NCBI RefSeq assembly: GCF_033958435.1
Contig: NC_134152.1
Location: forward strand, 10,712,001-10,776,000
DNA: 64,000 nucleotides
Reading direction: 5' to 3'
DNA from: Carettochelys insculpta
Lineage: Eukaryota > Chordata > Testudines > Carettochelyidae
Part shown: positions 22,978 to 34,264 of the stretch, piece after piece
How positions within the stretch are numbered: the stretch's first letter is position 1
Layout: each line of letters opens with the position of its first letter
Made by a program: the position numbers and the translations under genes
The notes under the pieces: generated by a model
Databases searched by the model: none
What the model was told of the DNA's origin: nothing
Seen by the model: only the letters and a program-made list of their open reading frames with translations

Positions 22978-23916
22978 AATAGGGATTTGGTTTGGAGAAG
23001 GGGTTTTTGAAATCAGGGGATCATTTCAAAAGGCCCCAGGCTACATGGGTGGCATGCACTTCAAAAGCGGCACTTTCGAAGCGCACGTAGCTGCCTGCAG
23101 CCGCGTCTACACGTGCACGCTACTTCGAAGTAGTGGTGCCAACTTCGAAATAGCGCCCGTCACAGCTACACGTGTTGGGCGCTATTTCAAATTTGAAATC
23201 GACGTTAGGCGGCGAGACGTCGAAGTCGCTAACCCCATGAGGGATGGGAATAGCGCCATACTTCGAAGTTGAACGTCAAAGTAGGGCATGTGTAGACGAT
23301 CCGCGTCCTGCAACATCGAAATAGCGGGGTCTGCCATGGCGGCCATCAGCTGAGGGGTTGAGAGATGCTCTCTCTCCAGCCCCTGCGGGGGTCTATAGTC
23401 ACCGTGTGCAGCAGCCCTTAGCCCAGGGCTTCTGGCTGCTGCTGCTGCAGCTGGGGATCCATGCTGCATGCACAGGGCCTGCAACCAGTTGTCGGCTCTG
23501 TGGATCTTGTGTTGTTTAGTGCAACTGTGTTTGGGAGGGGCCCTTTAAGGGAGCGGCTTGCTGTTGAGTCCGCCCTGTGACCCTGTCTGCAGCTGTTCCT
23601 GGCACCCTTATTTCAATGTGTGCTACTTTGGCGTGTAGACGTTCCCTCGCAGCGCCTATTTCGATGTGGTGCTGCCCAAATTCGAAGTTGAACGTCGACG
23701 TTGCCAGCCCTGGAGGACGTGTAGACATTATTCATCGAAATAGACTATTTTGATGTCGCTACATCGAAATAAGCTATTTCGATGTAGTGTGCACGTGTAG
23801 ATGTAGCCTTTATGTTGATGAGGTACTGCATATTTACAACAATAACTCATTAGCATCTGCCAAAGTGCCTTACTACCATGTTCCATCTGAAAGGAGGGGC
23901 TCGTGTGGCCACAGCC
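22978..23916. mobile_element. palindromic MITE (family K), partial, split by family B MITE
   Basis: Left part 22978-23098 carries CAGGCTACATGGGTGGCATG and CACTTTCGAAGCGCACGTAG, matching the arm of the complete family K copy at 43648-44029. After the family B insertion the right part (23809-23916) resumes with TTGATGAGGTACTGCATATT and ends in GTGTGGCCACAGCC, the family K terminus. The outer left arm is missing, so the copy is truncated near its centre of symmetry. Confidence 0.75.
23099..23808. mobile_element. Harbinger-derived MITE, family B copy 2
   Basis: Same orientation and structure as the copy at 4668-5349: the AGCCGCGTCTACACGTGCA left end, GGCGGCGAGACGTCGAAG, GGCGGCCATCAGCTG, GGGGCCCTTTAAGGGAGCGG and the GCACGTGTAGATGTAGCC right end. 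Near the right end it has an extra ACATCGAAATAAGCTATTTC-type palindrome. It lies inside a family K MITE and so arrived later. The minus-strand open frame 23182-23484 matches the frame seen in the other copies. Confidence 0.85.
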
Positions 23917-25750
23917 TTTGAGATTGTAACCCACACACCGAAGTGTGGGTCACTGTCCCATGTGGTGCTACCTAGACCACATACACAGAGAAAAAAATGC
24001 GCCTCCTCTACAGCTGTAGCTGCGGGTCATTTTTAACTCCACCTGAAGAGGTGCCTGCTCCAGAAGTCCCAGGTTCAAGCTTGTCCACGAGCAGTTAAAA
24101 AATTTACTGATGAGTAGTGCTTTAGAAGAGCTAGGTATTATACCCTTCAGGGAAATATATATTCCAGGAATATTAGAAGCATACCCAGTGTCAGATCCAT
24201 CTAGCTCAATTCCCTGCCTCTGATATGAGCCAACACCAGATGCGACAAAGTAATGTGTAGGAACCCTACCCAAAGCAGTTGTGGGGCAATCTGCTTCCTC
24301 ACGCCCCTACACACATTCATCTCAAGACCTTAGAGACCATCTTTCAATGATTTCTAATAGAGATCGTCTTAAACCCTGAAGCACAAGGTTTAATATGGAT
24401 CTCACAAACAAACCCCATTCATTTTCAGGGACAAATTCTCAATTCACTTTGAATGTGGTAACTAAGAGCACCCTTTGCAGGAAACTTGGACACTAGAACA
24501 ATAGCTTGGAATGAAAACAATGTGGGGTGGGGTGGGCATAGCCAATGTGAATTACCTTACTTGAACAAGTACTTGCAGAGACACATAAGAGATTTGCCCA
24601 GTTCTAGTTCTTATTTTAGGTGAAATTTCTCACCCACTTCCAGCAGGCTGGTTAAATAAGTGTTTTTGGCCATTTACTTGCCACTCTGATTTTTTATACA
24701 GTGTCCTGATGAGAGTAGTATTTAACAAAAGCCATAGTAGTTTATAAAGTAGCTACCACCCTGTGCAATACTCCACTGTTTAATCTCTGAAAGGGAAGAA
24801 ATGGCTACTTTTTTCCCTTCCCTTTAGTAATAAATTGGTACCAATTTAGCACGATAGAACCTGAACTCATTCCAGCAGTTCACATGTATAAAGACTTGAC
24901 ATGCTTTTATGGTCACTGGTTTTAGAAGCCCCTAAGGGAAGGCTGTCCTATTTTGTATCACCCTGTTCAGGCAAAAGTGCAAGCATTACACATCAATGAT
25001 GCAAGAATTCAGTATTAAAGATTCAGTGCAAGGAGCCGGGCTAGCACATACACTTAGCTGATATAACAGTCATAGACATAACTGTGTGTAATTCTTGATT
25101 TTTTTTCTGTATTAAATTTATGTATGATGGATAATACCAATAATAATATTAACTATTATTAAATTAAATTTACGTGTGGTGGTGCTGTTGTTATAAAAAT
25201 TGGCTAATTAAATCCTATTTCTTCTTGAGCTGCACATACCAAAGCCACTAGGGGTTGTATATTTGCCCTAAGCTACTCATTGATGATTCATTCTTGGTAC
25301 TGCTTCCAGTTTCTCAGCAGCTGCAAGCCAGCGGTGGGGGTAGGTGTAAGGTGGGGGTGGGGCTGGCTCTCCACCCTGAAAGAGGCAGGACCAAGGGCAG
25401 AAGGGGTGGGGCTTAGGGCCATCAGCCCAGGGTGCACCCCCACCCATGCTCCCTCTGAGCCACCTGTGGAGTAGGGCACAGAGCTCTGCAGCTTTTCATA
25501 GAGGCCTGGAGCTTTGGTCATGGCAGCAGCCAGAGTCCCGCCCCCTTTGAAATGCCAGGCCTGGGGGCAATTGCCTCCCTTTTCCCCCCTCCCCTCCATC
25601 AGTGGTCCTGCCTTAGATAAACAGCCGGGCTTTATTCTCTCTCTCTATTTCTTTCAGACCATTTCCATACTCCTACCCACCCTTCCCTCTTTGGAAGCGG
25701 ACACAAATTAAACAGGTAAAAAATGAGTAGTTATGCCTGTAGATGACACT
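23917..25750. other. no recognised feature (1.8 kb)
   Basis: Unique-looking sequence, AT-rich up to about 25300 and GC-rich from there to about 25600. Open frames in the GC-rich part lie on both strands and lack motifs. I see nothing to annotate. Confidence 0.45.
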
Positions 25751-26195
25751 GGCTGTGGCCACACTCATAGGGAATTTCGAAGGTGATTTTGAAAGGAGGG
25801 GCAGTTTCAGAATGAGCAGCAGAGTGACGACACACAAATCGCTCGTTTCAGAATCAACTTCAAAACAAGCAGGCGATCATTTCCAAGGCTTTCTTCCACT
25901 CCCATGGTGGGAACAATGCCCCCTTTTGAGGTCGATTTCTAAATGAAATGGGTGTGGAAGCTTCCCTGGCCACCATTTTGAAATCACAAGTCCTCCACGG
26001 AGCCGGACCCTCCCTGGAGCACAGAGATGCCCCAGCCAGCAGCCAGGGCTCTATGGCTGTCAGCTCTGGCTGCCTTAAAGCTGCGGGGACACAGAAATCC
26101 TCTGAAGGAAGCTGACAGTGTGCTGGCAGCCATAGGAGCACGTGGTGGCAGCCGCACACTCTGCAGCACCCCCAGGAAAGGACTTGGCTGGAGCC

Positions 26196-27430
26196 ATGGC
26201 CAGCAGGCAAGACCCCGGGAGCTCCAGGGATCACAAGCTCCAAGCAGCAGGACCCCAAGCAGCCCTGAAGAGGAGGAGCACCCTGTGGCTCGAGGCTGAG
26301 GTCCGGGACCTGCTGGCCATCTGGTGGGACGAGGGCATCCTTCTCAGGAACGAGGGGTGGGAGCGAAATGCAGCCACCTTCGCCCACTGGCTGACAACCT
26401 GGCCACAAGGGGCCACTACCCTCCATCCCCCGACCAGGTGTGGTCGAAAGTGAAGGAGCTGCACCAGGGCTACGTGAAGGCGAGAGACACAGCCAGGTGG
26501 TTAGGGGCAGCGCCTCTGCAGAACTGCACCAGCTGCTCAGCCCAGGGGGGCCACACTGCTGGAGGAGACCCTGGACACTGTGGAGCCAGAGGAACCAGGG
26601 CGAGGAGCCAGAACTGGAATCCTCTGATGCACCACCAACCCGCGGCATGGAGCCACCAGTGGATGATGGCGCCAGTGATGGCAAGGGCTGGAGTGAGGGA
26701 CTCCTATATGTAGCAGAGGCATCAGAGGGCACAAGTTGGGCCACATCTGCTCAGTGCTCCCCCACATCCCCTGACGCACCTCAGGTAGGACTGGGAGTGG
26801 GGTACCCTAGGCATGCTGTGGGGAGGGTTACACACCACTGCCAGCACGGGCCCAGGCATGTGACTCTGGGCCAGGGATCCAGGGATGGCTGTGGTCGCTG
26901 TCAGGGAGGGGCCTGTGCGCATGGGGGGGGTACCCGCACGGAGCCATGGACAGCCACACAGGGCACATGCCTGGGAGAATGTGTGTGGGGGTGCTGAACC
27001 AGCCCTGCCAATGGCCCAGCATGGACAGACCCCGCAACAGCCAGGCCGCCCCAGAGCCCCCTGCCACGAGCAGGGAGGGACAGCAGTAGGGACATGGCCA
27101 CTGCCCACAGTACCCGGTCACGTGACTGAAAGGGCACCACCCGCTCCCCTTATGTCTTCACAGCCTTGATGTCTGTCGGCCACCCCAGCTCCCTTGATGT
27201 GCCAAGCTGCTGCAGTGGGGTGATGAATTGGCAGAAGCCCACATGGCCACGTGGCAGGAGCAAAACTGCCTGCTGCAGGAATGGTTCTCCATGGAACAGG
27301 CGGCCTGGGACCAGTTCCTGGGCTACCTGGACACCCTAACCCAGGCCAGCACCAGCCACCCACTCCATGGATGGCCTTTCCCATGGTCCCGCCCCTGCGC
27401 CTGCCCCCCTGACACCCCTGCTCCCTGATG
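26196..27430 (+). pseudogene. Harbinger Myb/SANT-like DNA-binding protein gene
   Basis: Second gene of the Harbinger element; the family product binds the transposon ends and helps the transposase enter the nucleus and find its sites. From ATG 26196 the frame gives MASRQDPGSS and then LWLEAEVRDLLAIWWDEG, the start of the Myb/SANT-like domain. After WERNAATFA a one-base slip near 26395 moves the reading frame to ADNLATRGHYPPSPDQVW and SKVKELHQGYVKARDTA, which completes the domain. An acidic linker follows (EEPELESSDAPP). A donor GT at 26785 and acceptor AG at 27162-27163 suggest a 379 bp intron; the second exon encodes a helical tail, AEAHMATWQEQNCLLQEWF, probably coiled coil. The long antisense frame 25860-26744 is a shadow. 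Inactive because of the frame slips. Confidence 0.8.
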
Positions 27431-27918
27431 CCCCTCCTACTCCCCCAACCCTCACTGCCCTGCTCTCAGCTGGCATGACCACAGCTGACAGGGAAGAGCT
27501 CATGCAGTGGCTGTGGGCAGGTGCACCCAGCCTGGCCATGGTTCCAGCATTCCCTGCAAGTCTGAGGCCGTCAAAACTCTGCACACCCCTACTTACCTAT
27601 GCTCCCTGTGCCATCCCAGTCCCACCGTGGGCCCTGGACCTGGGGTGGTTGCAGCTCTAGGGGCCGCTGTGACTCACATCATGCCGCCTCTACAGATGAT
27701 TGAGGACCCTGCCCCCGACTTTATAAATAGTTCACCCCCTGCTCCCCCCATTGTAAACGGTTGCAGACTTGTTAGGCTTTACAAAATTAATGGTTAACTT
27801 TATAGAACAGTGTCTGTGTCATGCATCAGGTGGGGATGATGAGGGACATGCAGGTGGGTGGGGGTACTGATGGAGACAGGAGTGCAGGGAGGCTTGCGCA
27901 GGGCAGGCCGTGGCTGGA

Positions 27919-29277
27919 TCATGGGGGTCCCTGGGGAAAGGCATCCTGAAGGGCCTCTCGCACGCACAACCCAACCTGGTGCACCTGGTGGCATGGGACT
28001 GCACCTGGATGGTCATACCACAGCACAACCTCTGCCTCCCACTGCACCACAAAGAGCTCCTGCTTGCTCTCCACCAGGTTGTGGAGAGCACAGCAGGCAC
28101 CCATGACACCGGGCATGCTGGGGATGCCCACCTCCAGGCACATCAGCACACATCTGAAGTATGCCATCAGATACCTGAACACCCACTCTGCTGTGTTCCT
28201 GGATTGGTTGAGCGAGGTGTTGTAGCAGTCCTGGCTTTAGTTGATGTGTCCCATGTAAGAGCACATCAGCCGGGCCTGGAGTGGGTAGGCCTCATTGGTG
28301 ACAATGCACGGGGGCATGGTCATATCCCCCACCAGGAGCTCAGGTGGGGAGGATGTAGGTGGCCTCAGACCTCCTGTGCCCAAGCCATGAGTTCTGCAGG
28401 ATGCAGGCATCATGAGCCCTGCCCAGCTGGCCCAAGCAAAAGTCTACAAACTGTCCTTAGCCATCCACAAGGGCCTGGCGGATGACAGAGTAGTAGCCCT
28501 TCTGATTTATGTACTATCAGCAGATGTGTGATGGGGCCCAGATGGTGACATGGGTGCTGTCCAATGAGCCGATACAGTTGGGGAATCCTAGCTGCTGGAA
28601 CCTGGCTATGGCGGCATCCACACCCACGAGCAGATGAGCCGGCACAGGAGGATTTGGTTGATGGCATTGCTGACCTTCACAGGATGGAGAGCACGGGCAC
28701 CTGTGAGTGTGTGGCAGTATGCGGGGGGACCCCTTCCCCAGGATTCCTTCCCAGCACACTGTCCCTGGGACCCCTTCCCCAGGCCACCCTCCCTGGGACA
28801 CACTCCCCCCCAAAACCTCCCCTTACCTTTACAAGGACAACCCTGAGAGTGGCCTTCTCCACCCCAAATTGGTGGCCAACCGAGCAGTTGCTGTCCGGCG
28901 TGGCCAGCTTCCACACAGCAATGTCTACCCTTTTTTCCCGGGGAAGCACAAGCCACATGTGGGTGTTCTGGTGGAGAAGTTCTGGTTCCATCCACTGACA
29001 CAGCTCCATGAAGGTTGCCCTGGTCATTCAAAAATTGTGGAGCCACTGCTCATCATCCTAGTCCTCCAGGATGATGTTGTCCCCCATTCGCCGCTGGTGG
29101 GTACTGCCAGAGACAAGGGTGGGCCTGGGGAAGGGGTTGCTCTGGATACACCATGGGGGGAGCCTGTAGGAGGTCAGCCATGTGGTGGGCACCATGAAGC
29201 CTGAAGTGGCATGCTGCCAGGATGGCCATCAGGCTGGCCATAATATCCAGGTTGTCCCCATCCCCATCCGTGAAGTG
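27919..29277 (-). pseudogene. Harbinger DDE transposase gene (HARBI1-like)
   Basis: The DDE nuclease that cuts and joins the transposon ends. On the minus strand, exon 1 reads MDLQHFTDGDGDNLDIM, then DDEQWLHNF, MTRATFMELCQWMEPELL, REKRVDIAVWKLATPDSNCS and GHQFGVEKATL, the helix-turn-helix-like N-terminal region. A donor GTAAGG reads from 28826 downwards and an acceptor sits just before 28700, so the intron is about 126 bp. Exon 2 gives VDAAIARFQQLGFPNCIGSLDSTH with the first catalytic Asp (28559-28561), RAHDACILQNS with the second (28409-28411), and NTAEWVFR with the Glu (28186-28188). It ends with MGACCALHNLVESKQELF. All three catalytic residues are still there, but stops and frameshifts (for example EDstopDDEQ near 29070) break the gene. 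Confidence 0.85.
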
Positions 29278-29653
29278 CTGCAGGTCCATGCTGGGCTGCA
29301 GTGTTGGGGCTGAGCAAGCCTCCACTGGTGCTGGGCTGGAGTTGCATGCTGCAAGCAGCCTGACCCCTCAGCATGTGCATGGAGAGGTGTCTGGGAGGGA
29401 CCTTTAAGGGGGCATCTGGCCTGTGCTCCAGGAAGGGCTTGCCGGCCATTTGATCCTGCCCTGTTATTTCTAAAGGAGGCTCTGGGCTGTGTAGCCGCTC
29501 CATTTCAAAAAGATGGGGGGGGTCTCTTCGATGTTGCAGATCGACACATTGATCCTCCTGTTGTGTGTAGCCACTTCATTTTGAAACGGCTCACTTCAAA
29601 ATGACGGATTGGGATTACCCTTTTCGACGTCACTTGCTAGTGTGGCCACAGCC

Positions 29654-29790
29654 TGTGTGTAGTGTTGGTGTACCTATGCTGGTCCCAGGATAGCAGAGAA
29701 ACAAGGCAGGCACGGTAATATCTTTTATTTGATCAGCCTTTGTTGGTGAAAGAGACACATTTTGACCTTGTTCACAAAATTGGCAGATTG
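29654..29790 (-). mobile_element. Penelope-type terminal fragment (second subfamily)
   Basis: On the minus strand this has the general layout of the Penelope ends here: a CACCAACAAAGGCTGATCAA block, ATAAAAGATATTACCGTGCC, then a CTGGGACCAGCATAGGTAC end. The sequence differs from the 32.4-34.3 kb element, so it would be another subfamily. It starts directly beside the Harbinger right end. It is noncoding; the family assignment is by structural resemblance only. Confidence 0.5.
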
Positions 29791-30040
29791 GTAGAATATG
29801 TCATTTCTGCTTTGTGTGTGACATTTTATGCAAAGCTTTTTTTCTGACCTTTCTTTTCTTACCCTTAGTTCCATTTCTTTCTGCCCTGGGGACTGATACA
29901 ATGACATGCTAATTAGGAGTCCTGCTAGTGTTTAGGGTTTCCTTGGCTTTTTATACACATCTACAAAAACAGATACCTTCAAGATTCTCCACTATCTTGT
30001 ACTTGCTCACCTTTTCTTTTCCTCCTTTACTTCTTAGTGG

Positions 30041-30748
30041 AGGGTGACCATCTGTCCTGTTTTTACTAGACAGTCCCTTATTTAAGCTGTCTCACAGGCG
30101 TCCTGACTTGTTTAGGAAAATAGGCAAATTGTTCCATATTTTGTGGGGCTCCTGTTCCCCAGCACCTGGTATCTTGGGGTGGCGAACCTTAACTGCTGGG
30201 GACTCCTACTGCAGGGCAGCTGTCCAGTTCCCAGGTGCCTTGTGCCCTGGGGCAGGACCTCCTGCTGCAGGAAAGTGCCTCCATGGGGCAGCTTCCCCAT
30301 TCCCCAGCACCCCACAGTGGCAGCCCCTGCTGCCAGTGAGCTCTGCCATGGGACAGTTGCCCTGTTCCCTGGCACTCACAATTATGAGTTGCAGTTCCAC
30401 TGCAGAGAGTTTTTCCACGAGGCAGCTGCCTCATGTCCCAAAACATGGGAAGCCACGCAGGTAGTTTCTGCTGCTCAGGAGATCTTCTGTGGGGCAGCTG
30501 CCCAGTTCCCCAGCCCCACCACCTAGAGGCTGCAAAGCACCTATTTTCAGCATACCCCATTCCCCCGCCAGAAGGTTTCATAGCCCTCAGCCTCTGTGCT
30601 CCCTCATCAGGAGATTGCAGAGCCTCTCTCCCAAGTGCCTCTCCACAGGGCAGTAGCCCCTATCACCAAGGAGCCATGACATGGGACAGCAGCCCCCATC
30701 CCCAGAGGCTGGTGTCCTCTATTTGCCACAAGGCAATGTGGTCACCCT
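30041..30748. mobile_element. inverted-repeat DNA element with GC-rich interior
   Basis: AGGGTGACCA at 30041-30050 is matched by TGGTCACCCT at 30739-30748, a perfect 10 bp terminal inverted repeat. TTAGTGG lies directly outside the left end (30034-30040) and again at 30752-30758, three bases beyond the right end, which looks like a target duplication with a slightly shifted edge. The left inner sequence (TCTGTCCTGTTTTTACTAGACAGTCCC) resembles a common reptile MITE. The interior is GC-rich with a tandem array (30214-30720). Open frames of 87-162 codons on both strands follow from that array and are not genes. Confidence 0.65.
30214..30720. repeat. tandem array of ~64-72 bp imperfect units
   Basis: The core GGGCAGCTGYCCAGTTCCC (variants GGGCAGCTTCCCCATTCCC, GGGACAGTTGCCCTGTTCCC, AGGCAGCTGCCTCATGTCCC) starts at 30214, 30286, 30350, 30420 and 30492, a spacing of 72, 64, 70 and 72 bases. 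Weaker units follow near 30646 and 30692. Each core is followed by CAG/CTGCTGCAGG-type sequence. It is a minisatellite-like expansion inside the inverted-repeat element. Confidence 0.7.
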
Positions 30749-32449
30749 ATATTAGTGGAACTTTTAGCCTTCAGCTAGAGAAGATGTTTCTGTATATTAT
30801 GGATAACATTAATTACAAATTTAACCCTACTTTCTGGGTACAGAACAATCTGTGGTTTGTTGTGGTGAGTTTTCAAAAAAACATGCCTAAAATTAGGGTC
30901 TGGAATCTATATCCTAAATAACAGGCCATTTTGAGCACCCAGAGCTCCTATTAATGTTGAAAAATCTGACCAGTTTCGGATGCCTAAATATGGTTTGGAA
31001 ACCTAACTTTAGTCACCCATTTCTGAAAACATTGGCCCTGATTTTCTTCAAATGTATTAATTACTCATTCTCCAAATGGCTTAGATGAATAATGTTCAGC
31101 TTGTGACTCAGATCAGCTGCTGCTCTGACGTAGCTCCAGTGACTCCACCAGTGTTAATATAGCTGTATAAAATGTATTCGTGTAGACACACTACCTGCCA
31201 TTCTGCCTTTTCCATGGTAGGCTTGGTGGACTTTGGATAAAACTGTGACATCAGTGCTTAGAGAAGGACTTCTTCAAAGCTAGACTACCATGATCATGGG
31301 AGATGGGATGTGCTAACCCAGCCAGAACTGAAAGAACAGAAATCTTGCCATCCTAATTTAGAGACCAGATGTGACACTAATGTAAAACTGGCAACATAGG
31401 TCAAGTTAATTTCACTTCTGTCATAAGGTTCTCTGAAGGGAACATAGTGTGTGCAACTCACTGCAGCACCAAGCTGATGGCTCAGAGGCCTCTGACAAGA
31501 TCTGAAATGCTTGGTGTGAAACTAATTAACCTGTGTCAAGAATGGATAGTTAAAAGCAGGTCAATAATCTCTTATTTTGCTCACCAAATGCAGGGGTCAT
31601 GATCATTTGAAATCACTGTTACTACTGATGTTTAAAGGAGCAAGTAAATAGTTAAATAAGTAGATTGAAATTACTGGACATTACAGGAAAAATAATGCAG
31701 GGGGGAAATGATACTGGGCTTGTTTTTATCCTCGATTTTTATGGCAAGTGCTTAGTGAGCTTAAGATGACAAAAATGCAACTGCTGCATTGGCTTGTCTA
31801 TGAGATCTAATTTTCAGACAGACATAAATACTATGGAACAACTTGTCACTTTAAAAGGGTAAACAGAAAAATCAAATAAATTAAGTGACATTTAAGAAGT
31901 TCAAGGTTTATATTACTGGCACTAGGGAAATCAGAGACTCAAAGGCAGAAGAACAGTTTCTTTAAAGCATTGATGTAAAAAGGTTCAGGGAATGAAAAAC
32001 TAATTTTTTAAGAGTTGTCCCAATAATTTACAAGAATAATTTCAGAAGCAGAATGTCACAAGGAATTAATGCCGGACTTTTTTGAAGTTGTGGATGCTGT
32101 GTTCTGGAATTAATTTTAGCCTACATGACTGAAAATTTTTTCAGTAAAGCTCTAAAGGAGTAATTTCAGTCAGGTGACTAAAGGAATGAATACAGTTCCA
32201 GCCAATAGTAAAGCCCAGAGACACTGCTGTGTTGAAACTTGCATAAATCATTGCAAAGTAAAAAAAGAAGCTGGCAGTGGTGGGGGAACTATCGTCAAGG
32301 ACAAAATGCAGCTTTTTTTTCAGAGGAAACTCTGTAGAACCATCTGTATTTTGACTTTTTCCCCCCTTGAAGAAGACTAAGAATGTGAATTTTTCTTCCC
32401 CAGAAGTGTGGAGCACTCCCAACTCAAATGGAACTGGATAGGAACTGAC
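30749..32449. other. no recognised feature (1.7 kb)
   Basis: AT-rich unique-looking DNA. The antisense frame 32141-32464 overlaps the Penelope border and has no motif. I see no gene or repeat. Confidence 0.5.
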
Positions 32450-34264
32450 AAAACAAAAGAGCACTCATGTAGCACTTTAAAGACTAACAGAATAATTTAT
32501 TAGGTGATGAGCTTTCCTGGGAGAGACCCACTTTTTCAGATCATAGTCTTACCATAGCAGACTCAATACATAAAGCACAGAGGTCCAAAAATTGTTACCA
32601 ACGTTGACAAATCAGAAAAATCAGAAGAGCAGAGGGGTGGCAAGAGAGGGGTTTAGGGTGGGGATGTTAAGAATTAGATAAAACAAAGTATGTAAAAGAG
32701 TCCTTATAAAGGGCCAGGTAATTGCTGTCCCAGTTCAAACCACATGTTAACGTGTCAAATTTGAATATAAGTGACAGGTCTGATCATTCTCTCTGTAAAC
32801 AGTTGTTAAAGTTCCTTTGCAGTAAAACATAGACTTTCAGGTCATTAACAGAATGGCCCACTTCATTAAAGTGCTGGCTGACAGGTTTGTGTGTTAAGAG
32901 TTTTTTGTGTCTGTTTTGTGTCCATTCATTCTTTGTCAAAGAGTTTGCAGTTGGTCCTATATATATGGTGTATGGGCATTGTTGGTGCATGATGTCATAT
33001 ATGATGTTAGTTGAGAAACAGGAGAATGTGCCCGTGATTCTGTGAATAACATGGTTAGGTCCAGTGATGGTATCTCTAGAATAAATACGTGGACAAATTT
33101 GGCAATGGGGCCTGTTGCAAGGAATAGTTCCAGGGCTCTTGTTATTGTGGTATTGCCTGTAGTTGCTAGTGAGAATCTTCATAAAGTTGAGAGTTGTCTA
33201 TAGGAGACAACAGACCTGTCACCTAGGGCCTTCTGTAGTGTGGCATACTGATTTAGGATAGGTTGTAGGTCTTTAATGACACATTGCAGTTGTTTGAGTT
33301 GGGGCCTGTAGGTAATGACCAGTAGCGTTCTGGTATTGGCTTTTTTACGCCTGTCTTGGAGTAGTTGGTTTCTGGGTATTTGTCTGGCCCTATCAATTTG
33401 TTTTTTTACTTCTCCCAGTGGGTAATTCAGGTTTATGAATGTTTGGTAGAGGTCTCGTAGTTTTGGTCTCTGTCAGTAGGATCAGAGCAGATGCGATTGT
33501 ACCTGAGGGCTTCACTATAAGCGATAGATCGTGTTGTGTGTTCAGTATGGAAGCTAGACGTGTGTAGGTAGGTATAGAGGTCAGTGGGTTTCCAACAGAG
33601 TGTGGTCCTGATCAGGCCATCACTGATTTGTACTGTAGTGTCCAGGAAATGTATCTCTCATGTGGAGTGATCAAAGCATAAGTTGATGGTGGGGTGCAGT
33701 GTTTTCAAGTCTCTGTGGCATTCTTCTAGAGTCTCTTTACCATGGGTCCAAAGGATAAAGATGTCATCGATGTATCATAAGTAAAGGAGGAGTAATAGGA
33801 GACAAGAGTTGTGGAATCGTTGTTCCAAGTCAGCCATAAATATATTAGCATATTGTGGGGTCATATGGGTGGCCATAGAAGTGCCACTAACATGGATGAC
33901 TAAGTTGTGTCCAAATTTGAAATAATTGTCATTCATATTCAAATTTGACACATTAACACATGGTTTGAACCGGGACAGCACTGGCCCATTATAAGGGCTT
34001 TTTACATACTTTGCTTTATCTAACTCTTAACTTACGTACTCCACACCTCTCTTCTGCTCTTCTGATTTGCCAACCTTGATAATAATTTTTGGACCTCTGT
34101 GCTTTATATATTGAGTCTGTTTGGGTATGGCTATGGTCTGAAGAAGTGGGTCTCTCCCACAAAAGCTCATCACCTAACAAATCATTCTGTTAGTCTTTAA
34201 AGTGCTACATGACTGCTGTTTTGCTTTGATAGAATAGAGATTAACACAGCTACCTCTCTGTCAC
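32450..34264 (-). mobile_element. Penelope-like element with inverted terminal copies
   Basis: Coding remains on the minus strand (RT near 33.98-33.4 kb, GIY-YIG endonuclease near 33.1-32.8 kb) sit between two inverted copies of about 150-200 bp. The left copy (32450-32640) opens with AAAGAGCACTCATGTAGCAC; the right copy (about 34060-34264) holds GTGCTACATGACTGCTGTTT. Both also carry AATTTTTGGACCTCTGTGCT or its complement. RT followed by GIY-YIG defines Penelope-like retroelements. At 1.8 kb it is shorter than a full element, lacking most of the N-terminal RT region. I see no sure target duplication. Short copies of the ends are scattered through the window (9.0, 10.5, 45.7, 50.7, 54.8, 56.1, 59.6 kb). 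Confidence 0.85.
32784..33985 (-). pseudogene. Penelope RT / GIY-YIG endonuclease relic
   Basis: The family protein copies RNA into DNA and nicks the target with its own endonuclease. On the minus strand 33981-33775 reads LSRFKPCVNVSNLNMND, then SGTSMATHMTPQYANIFMADLE, a PLE reverse transcriptase block. It runs to a stop at 33772-33774 directly before YIDDIFILW, so the YIDD catalytic motif is kept but lies beyond a nonsense codon. Further broken pieces include HFLDTTVQISDGLIRTTL. The last open part (33182-32784, 132 codons) has a Cys cluster (C22, C27, C30; PCNRPHCQICPRI), STNIIYDIMHQQCPYTIYIG (GIY-YIG core) and SQHFNEVGHSVNDLKVYVL. Pro replaces the usual Gln after YIG. The Cys cluster ahead of GIY-YIG is typical of animal Penelope/Neptune-type elements. 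Several stops: inactive. Confidence 0.85.

Larger units (their letters stand above)
25751..29653. mobile_element. two-gene Harbinger transposon, near full length
   Basis: The ends are inverted copies: GGCTGTGGCCACACTCATAG on the left, and CTAGTGTGGCCACAGCC on the right. The 3.9 kb between holds a Myb/SANT-like gene on the plus strand and a DDE transposase gene on the minus strand, converging near 27.5-27.9 kb. Two convergent genes of these types inside inverted repeats is the defining layout of PIF/Harbinger elements. Both genes carry frameshifts, so it cannot move itself. Flanks are ACT on the left and TGT on the right, with no clear 3 bp duplication. The terminus is the same as that of family K MITEs (43648-44029), which makes this element their probable source. 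Confidence 0.85.

Noticed and set aside
25860..26744. 294-codon antisense frame, the longest on the minus strand in this region
   Set aside because: It is antisense to the Myb-like Harbinger gene, in GC-rich sequence, with no domain; a shadow frame.
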